A program made the translations under genes and the position numbers. From Niastella soli (GTDB lineage Bacteria > Bacteroidota > Bacteroidia > Chitinophagales > Chitinophagaceae), in the NCBI RefSeq assembly GCF_017742245.1, contig NZ_JAGHKO010000002.1:331921-395920 (forward strand): DNA of 64,000 bases, written 5' to 3'. The notes beneath the pieces were generated by a model, which had not been told where the DNA came from, ran no database searches, and was given only the letters and a program-made list of their open reading frames with translations. Shown here piece after piece: positions 1 to 8,008 of the stretch (the stretch's first letter is position 1; the number at the start of each line of letters is the position of its first letter).

Positions 1-132
1 TTCCAGAGAATGTTCGGTATCGTTCAGGGACACATCGATGGTATAATGTACTTCCTGTTGCCAGTAAGCGTTTTGACCAATCGCGCTACACCCGATCGCC
101 GAAATAAATAGTAGAAGGCAAAGTTTTTTCAT
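1..132 (-). CDS. M1-family metallopeptidase paralogue, N-terminal fragment (cut by window edge)
   Basis: The minus strand opens with ATG at 132 and stays open to the edge (44 codons seen). A lipoprotein-like or secretory signal (KKLCLLLFISAIGCSAIGQ) is followed by YWQQEVHYTIDVSLND. That closely matches the mature N-terminus of the complete gene just upstream (YWQQEVHYNIKVALND), so this is the start of a tandem paralogue. The gap to the upstream stop is 86 bp with no visible terminator, which suggests co-transcription. The catalytic part lies outside the window, so activity cannot be judged. Confidence 0.75.
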   Translation of the reverse strand, partial: MKKLCLLLFISAIGCSAIGQNAYWQQEVHYTIDVSLNDTEHSLE

Positions 133-218
133 GGTGAATGTTTTACTCGCCGTAGCCTTACCACCGTCGCCTTTGGCTATGGCGGTCGAAGAGCAAAGGC
201 GGGTTTTACCCTCCGGGT

Positions 219-1811
219 TTATAATAGTTTTCCTTCTTTATCCAGCAACGCAAAAATGGCATCCAGATTTTTGCCAGAAGCTGCTTCCAGTTCTTTCTTC
301 AGATCTTCCGGTGAAGGGTGTTTGAACTGCCAGTCTTTATAATAGGATTGTATCCCTTTATCCAGCGTATCGCGACCAATAGTATTCTCAATAATATACA
401 ACCACACGGCAGTTTTCACATATTCAACAATGCCATAATCCTCATTGTTGCTGAATGCAGCAGAAGCGGTATTGATAGGCTGCTTGGCGGGTATTGAGTT
501 CAACACTTCATAGATCCTTGCCTGAAAATCCTTTACATCCAACTCTTTTACTTCTTTGGGTATCATATTCCCGAACAGGCTGTTTGAACGGTATTTCTCG
601 GCTTCATACCTGAACTGGAAATAAGAATTGATCCCTTCATCCATCCAGGCATGTTCGCGTTCGTTGCTGCCCAAAATGCCCATAAACCAGTTATGCCCTA
701 CTTCGTGCGTGATCACCGCATCCATTTCTTCCTCTTTGGCGTTCGGACTGGTAATTAATGTGATCATCGGATATTCCATACCACCCGATGACTGGTTCTT
801 GGGTCCTTCCACTGCCTGTACCACCGGATAAGGATATTGACCTATCCAATTAGAGTAATGACGTACGGCATCTTTTATATAGCTGGTACTGTTCTTCCAG
901 GTTTTGTTGCCACCTGTTTGTCCGTATGAGAACACATCGATGGTATTGTTGTCGGCCATTTGCAAGGTATCGTACCGGATAACAAAGTCTTTTGCGGCAA
1001 ACCAGGCAAAGTCAAGTATGCGATCGCCAACATATTGCAGGGTCTTCGATTTACCCGGCGTAGTGGTTTTATAAAGTGCCGATTTTACCCCCTTGTTATT
1101 TTCAATGCCAATCTGTTTGTATCTATCCAGCTCCGCTTTTGTTTGCAAACTGCCGGTAGCGCCCACCACATATTCTGATGGCACGGTAATATTCACTTTG
1201 AAGCTGCCATATTCACTGTAAAACTCGCCCTGATCGAGGTAAGGCATTTGATGCCAGCCTGTATTATCATATACAGCTGGTTTGGGATACCACTGACAAA
1301 CAAAAAACTGTTGGCCGCTGTATCCTGATCTGGAGTAATAATTAGGCAGTTTTACAAAGAATGGGGTAGCAACCGTAACCTGTTTGCCAGGCAACAGCGG
1401 TTGGGGCAATATCACTTTTATCATGTCGATATTGGCCGTATCATTTTCAGTGGAAACGGTTTGTCCGTTCACCACAAATTTCAGGCTGTCGATAAAACCC
1501 GGCTCGGTGGCCTCCGTTTTTTTCTTGTCACCAGACAGGGGATTCTTACTTTCATTAAGCACCACCAGCTGTTTTGCCAGTGCGGTGTTTTTGTTTTTAT
1601 AGGCATTGGGCCATAGGTGGAACCAGATAAAAGTAAGCGTATCAGGCGAGTGATTGATGTAATCAACCGACAGGTCACCTTTTAAACTATGCTGTTTATC
1701 ATTCAATGCTACCTTAATGTTATAATGTACTTCCTGTTGCCAGTAGCCTGTTTGTGAAAATCCCAATAAAGGCGTTCCTACAACAATCATTAGTGCACAA
1801 AGTATCTTCAT
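219..1811 (-). CDS. Secreted M1-family (gluzincin) zinc metallopeptidase
   Basis: This 530-aa protein has an N-terminal signal peptide (residues 1-19, ending GFSQ). An N-terminal beta domain precedes the catalytic domain. The zinc site is clear: HEVGH with H369, E370 and H373, and the third ligand E392 in WMDEG, which is the spacing of M1 peptidases (HExxH-18-E). A GGMEYP motif before it matches the GxMEN-type substrate loop of M1 aminopeptidases. It is shorter than the 600-900 aa of many M1 enzymes and lacks a long C-terminal helical domain. The likely role is periplasmic or surface peptide trimming. A second copy begins 86 bp downstream. The start at ATG 1811 gives a full signal peptide. 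Confidence 0.88.
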   Translation of the reverse strand: MKILCALMIVVGTPLLGFSQTGYWQQEVHYNIKVALNDKQHSLKGDLSVDYINHSPDTLTFIWFHLWPNAYKNKNTALAKQLVVLNESKNPLSGDKKKTEATEPGFIDSLKFVVNGQTVSTENDTANIDMIKVILPQPLLPGKQVTVATPFFVKLPNYYSRSGYSGQQFFVCQWYPKPAVYDNTGWHQMPYLDQGEFYSEYGSFKVNITVPSEYVVGATGSLQTKAELDRYKQIGIENNKGVKSALYKTTTPGKSKTLQYVGDRILDFAWFAAKDFVIRYDTLQMADNNTIDVFSYGQTGGNKTWKNSTSYIKDAVRHYSNWIGQYPYPVVQAVEGPKNQSSGGMEYPMITLITSPNAKEEEMDAVITHEVGHNWFMGILGSNEREHAWMDEGINSYFQFRYEAEKYRSNSLFGNMIPKEVKELDVKDFQARIYEVLNSIPAKQPINTASAAFSNNEDYGIVEYVKTAVWLYIIENTIGRDTLDKGIQSYYKDWQFKHPSPEDLKKELEAASGKNLDAIFALLDKEGKLL

Positions 1812-1859
1812 ACAAATTCTGAGGTCTTTTTCTTTGTTATTAAGTTCTTATGTTATTGG

Positions 1860-1973
1860 GTTCAGGGTTGCCGGGCAGCGGTGTATTTGCCGTCTGCCAG
1901 GGAAGGCCGCGCAGCAGTGTATTTCCTATTGCTCTCGGCTCAGCCGAGACCCATTGCCTACTGCCTTTCGCAG
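1860..1973. repeat. Intergenic repeat patch with GCCGTCTGCC and a 17-bp palindrome
   Basis: The gap between two minus-strand genes holds GCCGTCTGCCAGG, GGCCGCGCAGCAGTG and CCTATTGC words that recur at 5.6-6.1 kb. A perfect palindromic arm pair, TCTCGGCTCAGCCGAGA at 1933-1949, recurs exactly at 24083-24099. No coding potential is evident. Confidence 0.6.
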
Positions 1974-3386
1974 CTATCTCCCTTCGCCCATGAAGATGAT
2001 CCGTAAGGTATACACCATTATTTTAAAATCAAGTGCCAGGGATACATTCTCAATATAGATCAGATCGTACTTCATCCGTTTGATCATTTCATCTACATTT
2101 TCGGCATACCCAAACTGCACCATGCCCCATGATGTTAAGCCGGGTTTTACTTTTAAAAGGTAGGAATAATAAGGCACTTGATGGTGTATCTTGTTTATAT
2201 AGTGCGCCCTTTCCGGTCTTGGTCCCACCAGGCTCATTTCACCTTTGAGAATATTCCACAACTGCGGCAGTTCATCTAACCGCCACTTGCGCATTACCCG
2301 GCCCCAGGGCGTTACCCGGGGATCGGAAGTGGAAGACAATTGCGGACCATTGGTCTCCGCAGGATGGTACATGGAACGGAACTTGTAGATCCTGAAAGGA
2401 CGTCCCTTATACCCTATCCGGTCCTGTGAGTACAGTACCGGTCCTGGTGAACAAAGTTTTACCCTGATGATCACATACAGGATAAATGGCAACAGGAAAA
2501 CAATACCCAGTATGGCTACCGTAACATCTATCACCCGTTTTATATTCAATTGCCACTGGGGCATTAAACCCGATTTTATATCGGTAAGCACCGCGCCAAA
2601 CAGGTTGCTTGTTTTTACCGACCCCGACAAAATATCCAACATTTCGGGTACAATTTTTACTTCCACATCCATTTCGCTCAACCGGTCCACAATACGCTCA
2701 ACCTGCGTCTTTTCTTCTTTTTCCAACGCCACTACCACCAGTTTTATATCCCGTTCGTCAATCACTTTCTCCAGATCGTTCACCCAGCCATGCCAGGGAA
2801 TATGTTTGCTTATGCCATTGGGTTCACCCCCGCTGATAAAACCGGTATAATGATAACCTGCGATCCGCAACCCTTCGCGGGTCTCCAAATATATTTTCTC
2901 GGCAATATGATTACCACCTACCAGCAGCGTATTGAAACGCATGTGTCCCTGTAGCAGTTGGCTCCTTACTAAATTCAATAAAGACCTCCTTACCAGCCAG
3001 GTGATCACCGCCTGCGCAAAAACGTAGGCCGAAAGTGATTTATAATAATAAGTGTAATTGTTTTGCGGATCATTGATCACAATGGCAAAGAAAATGACCG
3101 TACAGCCAATAAGACAACAAAGCAGGGTATTAATGAATTCATTCAACCGTGACTTATTGTACATGGACTGGTAAGCCCCTACCAGTGCATAAAAGAAGAT
3201 CCAGGTAAGGGGAACAAGGGTGATGCCAAACCAGAAGCGGCTATTGAGGAAGATCCCATGTTCAACAATAAGGGTTTCATGCAATAAATACCGGCGGGTA
3301 AAATACAGAACGATCCAGGCCATTATGGCCGCAATGTAGTCCCCAAACAGGTACCAGGTACTATGGATTCGTTTTACGGATGACAT
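1974..3386 (-). CDS. Undecaprenyl-phosphate sugar phosphotransferase (exopolysaccharide initiation)
   Basis: This 470-aa protein has the layout of the WcaJ/WbaP family: several N-terminal membrane helices (about residues 10-125), a central CoA_binding_3-like nucleotide-fold region, another helix near residues 280-305, and a C-terminal bacterial sugar transferase domain. Diagnostic motifs are seen: LDELPQLWNILKGEMS, VGPRPE and YKFRSM. Such enzymes transfer a sugar-1-phosphate from a UDP-sugar to undecaprenyl phosphate at the inner membrane, the first step of capsule or exopolysaccharide repeat-unit assembly. The next gene starts about 1 kb upstream and ends 14 bp before this start, so the two are probably one operon. 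The sugar specificity cannot be read from sequence. Confidence 0.9.
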   Translation of the reverse strand: MSSVKRIHSTWYLFGDYIAAIMAWIVLYFTRRYLLHETLIVEHGIFLNSRFWFGITLVPLTWIFFYALVGAYQSMYNKSRLNEFINTLLCCLIGCTVIFFAIVINDPQNNYTYYYKSLSAYVFAQAVITWLVRRSLLNLVRSQLLQGHMRFNTLLVGGNHIAEKIYLETREGLRIAGYHYTGFISGGEPNGISKHIPWHGWVNDLEKVIDERDIKLVVVALEKEEKTQVERIVDRLSEMDVEVKIVPEMLDILSGSVKTSNLFGAVLTDIKSGLMPQWQLNIKRVIDVTVAILGIVFLLPFILYVIIRVKLCSPGPVLYSQDRIGYKGRPFRIYKFRSMYHPAETNGPQLSSTSDPRVTPWGRVMRKWRLDELPQLWNILKGEMSLVGPRPERAHYINKIHHQVPYYSYLLKVKPGLTSWGMVQFGYAENVDEMIKRMKYDLIYIENVSLALDFKIMVYTLRIIFMGEGR

Positions 3387-3400
3387 CTGTACGTTGCACG

Positions 3401-4375
3401 TTACACAATGATATTATTGCTTTTTATCTTTTGTAAAATTTGATGCGCTACATCCATAGCCCGGTAACCATCCACTTCCGATACCAGGGTTGGTGTATTG
3501 TTTAAGATCGCATCACGAAATGACTCCAATTCTCTTTTGATCGCATTTACTTCGGGAACCTGAGGATTTACTACTGCAATGGTCTTTTTACCATGCATAG
3601 TATCAAGGTCAAAGGAAAAGGCATCAACGTCTTGAGGTGACTTCAATTTAATGATCTCAGATTTTTTATTCAGAAAGTCGATACCAATGTAAGCATCTTT
3701 TTGGAATACCCGCATTTTTCTCATCTTCTTCATAGAAATCCGGCTGGAGGTCAAATTGGCCACACAGCCATTATTGAACTCAATACGTACATTGGCAATA
3801 TCAGGGGTATCGGTCATAACCGCTACACCGCTGGCTGAGATCTGTTTTACTTCACTCTTCACCAGGCTCAGGATAATGTCAATATCGTGAATCATTAAGT
3901 CCAGGATAACACTCACTTCTGTACCGCGAACATTGAATTGCGCCAGGCGATGTACTTCAATGAACATTGGGTTCAGGTCCATTTGCCTCACTGCTAAAAA
4001 AGCCGGGTTAAACCGTTCCACATGGCCTACCTGCAGCTTGATGCGCGATTCTTTTACCAGGTTCACCAGTTCCTGGGCCTCCTGCATGGTATGCGCCATG
4101 GGTTTCTCCAGAAATACGTGTTTGCCCTTTCTGATGGCCATTTTAGCCAGGTCGTAATGATAGTTGGTGGGGGCAATAACATCGATTACGTCTACGGCAT
4201 CAATCAGCCGTTCTGCATCCAAAAAGCGGGGAAGCTGGTACTTTTCTGTAACATCCTGGGCTGCATCGTCATTAGGATCGAAAAAACCTACTACTTCTAC
4301 ATCTTTGATTTCTTTCCAGTTATTAAGATGAAATTTTCCAAGATGTCCAACGCCGAATAATCCGATCTTTAGCAT
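3401..4375 (-). CDS. Gfo/Idh/MocA-family NAD(P)-dependent oxidoreductase
   Basis: The Rossmann motif GLFGVGHLGKFH is at the extreme N-terminus, followed by the family signature EKPMAHT. A C-terminal alpha/beta domain carries the usual dimerisation sheet. The ATG at 4375 puts the Rossmann strand at the start of the protein (324 aa). A GTG 36 bp further up would add 12 residues with no family support, so it was not used. Members oxidise or reduce hydroxyl groups of sugars or inositols with NAD(P). Its place directly before the sugar transferase suggests a role in making a nucleotide sugar for the polysaccharide, but this is inference. Confidence 0.85.
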   Translation of the reverse strand: MLKIGLFGVGHLGKFHLNNWKEIKDVEVVGFFDPNDDAAQDVTEKYQLPRFLDAERLIDAVDVIDVIAPTNYHYDLAKMAIRKGKHVFLEKPMAHTMQEAQELVNLVKESRIKLQVGHVERFNPAFLAVRQMDLNPMFIEVHRLAQFNVRGTEVSVILDLMIHDIDIILSLVKSEVKQISASGVAVMTDTPDIANVRIEFNNGCVANLTSSRISMKKMRKMRVFQKDAYIGIDFLNKKSEIIKLKSPQDVDAFSFDLDTMHGKKTIAVVNPQVPEVNAIKRELESFRDAILNNTPTLVSEVDGYRAMDVAHQILQKIKSNNIIV

Positions 4376-4509
4376 ATATACAATTAAAGGCGCAAAGATA
4401 ACAGGATGCACCTTTTACCAGAACGCTTTTTTATTACCAGTAATTGTATTGGATGTTAATAAGTTAGACTGAGATCGTGGATTTTTTGGGATTTGTGGGA
4501 TTTTGGATG

Positions 4510-4552
4510 AACATCTCAGCCATCCCATACATCCCAATTATCCCTATTCAGA
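4510..4552. repeat. ATCCC-type intergenic repeat next to a stop codon
   Basis: The sequence reads as repeated CATCCCATACATCCCAATTA words followed by a variant of CAGTTCAGAC, directly at the 3' end of the minus-strand gene that follows. The same arrangement occurs at 14462-14505 and twice at 19184-19376. Confidence 0.55.
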
Positions 4553-5311
4553 CTACTTTACGAAGGCAGATCTACTCTGGTAGGTTGTATTAGAAGCATA
4601 TATAAACAGACAGCTGCCTTCTTTCAGCAGATCGATCAGGGGTTGCGATACTTCGGGGGCAACCGCCGGGCAACCCCAGCTACGACCTATATAGCCCTGG
4701 CTGTTTATGAGGTCTTCGTTCACATAATCAGCTCCATGAATAACAATGCCGCGTCGCATGGCGCCATCATTGATGCCTTTTTCCATTCCCTGTAGTTTCA
4801 GGGAATAGCCATTACTGCCATTGTAGGCAAGACCGGTCACATAAAAACCCAGACTGCTTTTATTGGAGGACATTTTATTGCTGAAAGAAATGGCTTTGTC
4901 CTTGCCGGTCTTCATGCCATGGGCTACCCAGGTATTGTACAACAACTGATACGTATTCAGGTCAATTACGTATAGTCGTTTATTAATGCTGGGTTGGCTG
5001 AAGTCAACGATGGCCAGCAGGTTATCCTTTATGTGCCGGGTCCTCACCAGTTTGGCCATTCCTTTTAAGGCCATGGTAAAAACCTTTTTCGACAGACCCA
5101 TATCCTTCAAATGCAGGCTGTCGTACACATTCAATTTGTTGGAAATAGAGAAAATATGCGCGGTGGCAGCTGAGTAGGAAGTATCCGAAAACAGGCCATT
5201 GGCCGTTCTGTTACCCGCTTTAGTCGGGGTAAAAGTCGATAATAAAGCTACCAGGCCCATCAGAAAAAGGCGTAGCTGTTTTCCTGGTGTTACGATTAAT
5301 GGTTTTTGCAT
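4553..5311 (-). CDS. L,D-transpeptidase (YkuD_2-like) catalytic-domain protein
   Basis: This 252-aa protein starts with a hydrophobic segment that acts as a signal sequence (about residues 12-32, ending TKAG). The C-terminal half carries the catalytic signature HG (IVIHGADYVNE), about 20 residues, then SWGCPAV with the likely nucleophile C214. This is the arrangement of the murein L,D-transpeptidase family of Bacteroidota and Proteobacteria. Related enzymes make 3-3 crosslinks or attach proteins to peptidoglycan, and many members of this subfamily are untested. It appears to be monocistronic, since an 822-bp repeat-rich gap lies upstream. Confidence 0.82.
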   Translation of the reverse strand: MQKPLIVTPGKQLRLFLMGLVALLSTFTPTKAGNRTANGLFSDTSYSAATAHIFSISNKLNVYDSLHLKDMGLSKKVFTMALKGMAKLVRTRHIKDNLLAIVDFSQPSINKRLYVIDLNTYQLLYNTWVAHGMKTGKDKAISFSNKMSSNKSSLGFYVTGLAYNGSNGYSLKLQGMEKGINDGAMRRGIVIHGADYVNEDLINSQGYIGRSWGCPAVAPEVSQPLIDLLKEGSCLFIYASNTTYQSRSAFVK

Positions 5312-5540
5312 GGAATCCGTTCCCGTTTTTAGGGATAGTTAGTGAATGCAAGGTCACTACTATCGGTACAGAAATATGAACCGCTGACCCGGCGATGCCG
5401 AAGGCAGCTTTTAAAAATAGCCCTTTTTAATAACAATAATCAGTCCGGGAACGGATATATTATACATTAACTATATAATTAAACCGTTTTTAACTTTTAG
5501 ACAGCTCCCTTTACGGGAATATGTGGATAAAATGCCTTGC

Positions 5541-5566
5541 CCGCCGAAGCCTTGGCGTAGGCGGGA
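5541..5566. repeat. REP-like palindrome (CCGCCGAAGC...GGCGG)
   Basis: CCGCCGAAGCCTTGGCGTAG followed by GCGGG forms an imperfect hairpin. Similar copies occur near 145-187, at 11147-11170 and at 25442-25462. All are intergenic, so this is probably a dispersed REP/BIME-type element. Confidence 0.5.
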
Positions 5567-5589
5567 TTCGCCTGCCGCGTTAGCTAAGG

Positions 5590-5757
5590 AGAGCCGTGCA
5601 AAAGTGTATTTCCTATTGCCTACTGCCTACTGCCCATTGCCTTTTGATGGCCGCGAAGAAGTGTATTTGTTGTCTGCCAGCCTTTCCCGACTTGTCGGGA
5701 TTTGCAGTTTACCGTCTGTTCTTAAAGGCCGCGCAGAAGTGATTTCCCATTGCCCAT
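5590..5757. repeat. Dispersed TTGCC/CTGCC repeat patch
   Basis: The patch is built from CTATTGCCTACTGCCCATTG, GATGGCCGCG(C)AGAAGTG and CGTCTGCC words that are repeated, partly reshuffled, at 5935-6130 and 1860-1975. Open frames through it are by-products of the repeat period. Confidence 0.6.
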
Positions 5758-5934
5758 TCAATGTCGTTTAGTTAAGCGAATAGGAGAGCTAAATCCTCCC
5801 GATGCATCGGGAGGCCGAAGCGCATAAAGACTGATGATAGGGGTGGGTATTAATTTGATTAATCTAGAATAAACCCACCCCTACCCCTCCCAGGAGGGGA
5901 CTCCTTAAAACACGCATTAACTAAACGACATTGA
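5758..5934. mobile_element. MITE-like element, 177 bp with 18-bp terminal inverted repeats
   Basis: Perfect 18-bp inverted repeats bound the element (TCAATGTCGTTTAGTTAA at 5758-5775, its complement at 5917-5934). Inside are two more hairpins: a 20-bp perfect palindrome at 5795-5814 (CCTCCCGATG and its complement), and AGGGGTGGGT at 5839-5848 paired with ACCCACCCCT at 5873-5882. It sits in the middle of a TTGCCCATTGCC repeat tract and splits it. No open reading frame of note is present. No clear target-site duplication was found, so calling it mobile is inference. Confidence 0.5.
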
Positions 5935-6130
5935 TTGCCCATTGCCCATTGCCTTTTGATGGCCACGCAGAAGTGTATTTGTTGTCTGCCCTCTGTCGTC
6001 TGCCTTCAAAGGCCGAGCAAAAGTGTATTTCCTATTGCCCATTGCCTATTGCCTTTTGATGGCCGCGCAGAAGTGTATTTTTTGTCTGCCCTCTGCCGTC
6101 TGCCGTCTCCCCTCAAAGGCCGCGCAGAAG
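5935..6130. repeat. Dispersed TTGCC/CTGCC repeat patch, second block
   Basis: This continues the patch seen left of the MITE-like element: TTGCCCATTGCCTTTTGATG, GGCCGCGCAGAAGTG, then CTGCCGTCTGCC. The block GATGGCC(A/G)CGCAGAAGTGTA occurs twice here. Confidence 0.6.
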
Positions 6131-6133
6131 GGT

Positions 6134-6523
6134 TTATGTCGACTTATCCTTATTAAACAGGTAATTCACCACTACATAGAAAAAGCCAAACACGTTGGCA
6201 GTGGTAGTGGTAATCAGGGCGATCAGTACGCCATCACTCAGGTGAAAGACCTTGCGGCTGCATTGCACCACAATGATCAGTACCAGGAACATCCATAAAA
6301 TGGTGATGGCGAAAATGATGACACTAAACACTTTACGTGCTTTATTGTCATCTAGTAACCGTTTTAATTGTACTCTGGCAAACTCCTCCTCCATACCTAA
6401 TCCCTTTACCTCTTTTACATTCGCTTCAGTCACTAAGGTATTGGTGGTATCCTCTACTAATGGCTGCAAAAGGTCCTTTACTCTGTTTACAGGAGCAACC
6501 TCAGAATTGGGGGGTATATTCAT
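6134..6523 (-). CDS. Two-helix membrane protein, candidate toxin of a Panacea pair
   Basis: This 129-aa protein has a hydrophilic N-terminal half (residues 1-65) followed by two strong membrane helices (about 67-90 and 98-122) with a short polar turn between them and a short basic tail. It has no recognised catalytic motif. Its ATG overlaps the stop of the Panacea-domain gene by one base (TAATG), so the two are translationally coupled. Panacea (SocA-like) proteins are known antitoxins for many unrelated toxins, including small membrane-active ones. The toxin role here is inferred from this pairing only. It could also be an unrelated membrane protein. Confidence 0.6.
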   Translation of the reverse strand: MNIPPNSEVAPVNRVKDLLQPLVEDTTNTLVTEANVKEVKGLGMEEEFARVQLKRLLDDNKARKVFSVIIFAITILWMFLVLIIVVQCSRKVFHLSDGVLIALITTTTANVFGFFYVVVNYLFNKDKST

Positions 6524-6996
6524 TAGGCCCGGATAAGCAATTTTTCGAAGTATTGTTTTATATCGTTGTTGTTAATAGGGGTATCTTTTGCATCGGGGAC
6601 ATATACCTTCGACCAGGGGCCATCGGGCCGGTGTGTCCAATAGCTCAGGGACATAGCGGAGAAATCTTTTAAGACTTCCCAGGAATAATTGATGGTTTCG
6701 AGGGCTTCGGCATTGAGCCGTGAAGAGGGCCTATAATTAGGCGAAGGGGTAAATTCAATTGTATCGGTGATGGGTCTGCTGCCGTATAATCTATAGTTCT
6801 GATATATTTCGGGTATAACGGGGCCGTACAGCCAGGCCTGAAAAGTTTCATTGATAAGGGGGGTATGGTATTTGGCAAGGTGCACCCCCTGCGCAAAATA
6901 GACTAGCTTTTGTAACTTCATTTGAGTTACAAACTTCCCTTCATCGATGCCTTTTTTTACAAAGGCAAAGGCTATAAGTGAAGCTGGATAAGACAT
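6523..6996 (-). CDS. Panacea (SocA/DUF4065-like) domain protein, candidate antitoxin
   Basis: This 157-aa protein matches the Panacea/SocA fold over most of its length: an N-terminal helix rich in aliphatic residues, then the typical MKLQKLVYFAQGVHLA segment, then AWLYGPVIPEIYQNYR, and a C-terminal region ending SYWTHRPDGPWSKVY. This domain occurs in SocA, the ClpXP adaptor antitoxin of Caulobacter, and in PanA antitoxins that neutralise diverse toxins. The gene is first in a two-gene unit with the downstream membrane protein, which shares a TAATG stop-start. Antitoxin-first order fits known PanAT loci. Confidence 0.8.
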   Translation of the reverse strand: MSYPASLIAFAFVKKGIDEGKFVTQMKLQKLVYFAQGVHLAKYHTPLINETFQAWLYGPVIPEIYQNYRLYGSRPITDTIEFTPSPNYRPSSRLNAEALETINYSWEVLKDFSAMSLSYWTHRPDGPWSKVYVPDAKDTPINNNDIKQYFEKLLIRA

Positions 6997-7084
6997 GTGG
7001 TTACATCAGGTTTTTGATTTCCTTTCACCAAATATAAGCATTTATTTTTAATTACTAACTTTCTTAGCGTATACTAACGGAGAG

Positions 7085-7300
7085 GTCAAAGTTCAGAGTT
7101 CAGGGTTTCGAGTTCCAGTTCTGAGCCGCGATAGCGGCGACGCCGAGGCAGCACAACAGGAAACCGGTTCTCCTATCGCCTATTGCCTTTCTTCTCTGCC
7201 GTCTGCCGTCTGCCGTCTGCCGTCTGCCGTCTGCCGTTTGCCGTTTGCCGTTTGCCGTTTGCCGTTTGCCGTTTGCCGTCTGCCGTCTGCCGTTTGCCTT
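7085..7300. repeat. Heptameric (YTGCCGT)n tract and GTTCAGAGTTCAGG words
   Basis: From about 7185 the sequence is an almost pure array of TCTGCCG and TTTGCCG heptamers (16 or more copies), running right up to the stop of the response-regulator gene at 7301. Before it lie degenerate AGTTCAGAGTTCAGG words, which recur in reverse at 24240-24290. The 304-bp gap upstream of the Panacea gene therefore holds mostly repeats, and no promoter could be assigned. Confidence 0.7.
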
Positions 7301-8008
7301 TTAAAGCTTCTCCCCTATTATCGAATACAACACATTACGATAATGTTCACTACAAGGCAACTCCGTTTCACCCAGCAGCACCGCCTTACGCGAAACCGTA
7401 TCTACTTTTCGTAAAGAAATAATATACGACCGGTGAATACGAATGAACTCATCGTGCGGCAGGCGGCTCTCGAAGTACTTAAGGCTTTGCAGCGTAACAA
7501 ATGGCTTCTTGCTATCAACCAGGTGGATCTTGGTATAATCTTTCAGGCCTTCCAGATACAGGATATCACTATAAAAGATCTTCTGGATCTTGTGCGAAGT
7601 CTTTATAAACAGGAAGTCATCTTTCTTCAACAATGATTTGGTCTTTCTATAGCTGATATACTCATACGCTTTATTCACGGCAGCCATAAACCGGTCGAAG
7701 GGAACAGGCTTCAACAGATAATCGATAGCGTCCAGCTCAAATCCCTCTACCGCAAATTCATTATGCGCCGTTACAAAGATCACGGCCGGCTTTTTATTCA
7801 ACGTTTTAAGAAACTGGGTACCACTGAGATCGGGCATGCGGATATCGAGCAGCACCAGGTCAATTTCCTCCTTTTCAAAATACGGGAACGCTGCAACAGG
7901 CCCTTCACAACGGGCTACCAGGTTCAAATACGGGACCTTTTGAATAAAATCTTCTAACAGGTCCAGCGCCCAGGGTTCATCATCAATAATAAGGCAATTA
8001 ACTTTCAT
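7301..8008 (-). CDS. LytTR-family response regulator
   Basis: This 235-aa protein has an N-terminal receiver domain (residues 1-120) with the acidic pair DD at 9-10, phospho-acceptor D55 in LLDIRMPD, and the conserved K in KPV near residue 103. A C-terminal LytTR DNA-binding domain follows (about 135-235, with FIRIHRSYIISL). It overlaps the upstream histidine kinase gene by 11 bp, so the two are made together as a two-component pair of the LytS/LytR (AlgR) type common in Bacteroidota. Targets are unknown. The gene ends inside the heptamer repeat tract. Confidence 0.93.
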   Translation of the reverse strand: MKVNCLIIDDEPWALDLLEDFIQKVPYLNLVARCEGPVAAFPYFEKEEIDLVLLDIRMPDLSGTQFLKTLNKKPAVIFVTAHNEFAVEGFELDAIDYLLKPVPFDRFMAAVNKAYEYISYRKTKSLLKKDDFLFIKTSHKIQKIFYSDILYLEGLKDYTKIHLVDSKKPFVTLQSLKYFESRLPHDEFIRIHRSYIISLRKVDTVSRKAVLLGETELPCSEHYRNVLYSIIGEKL

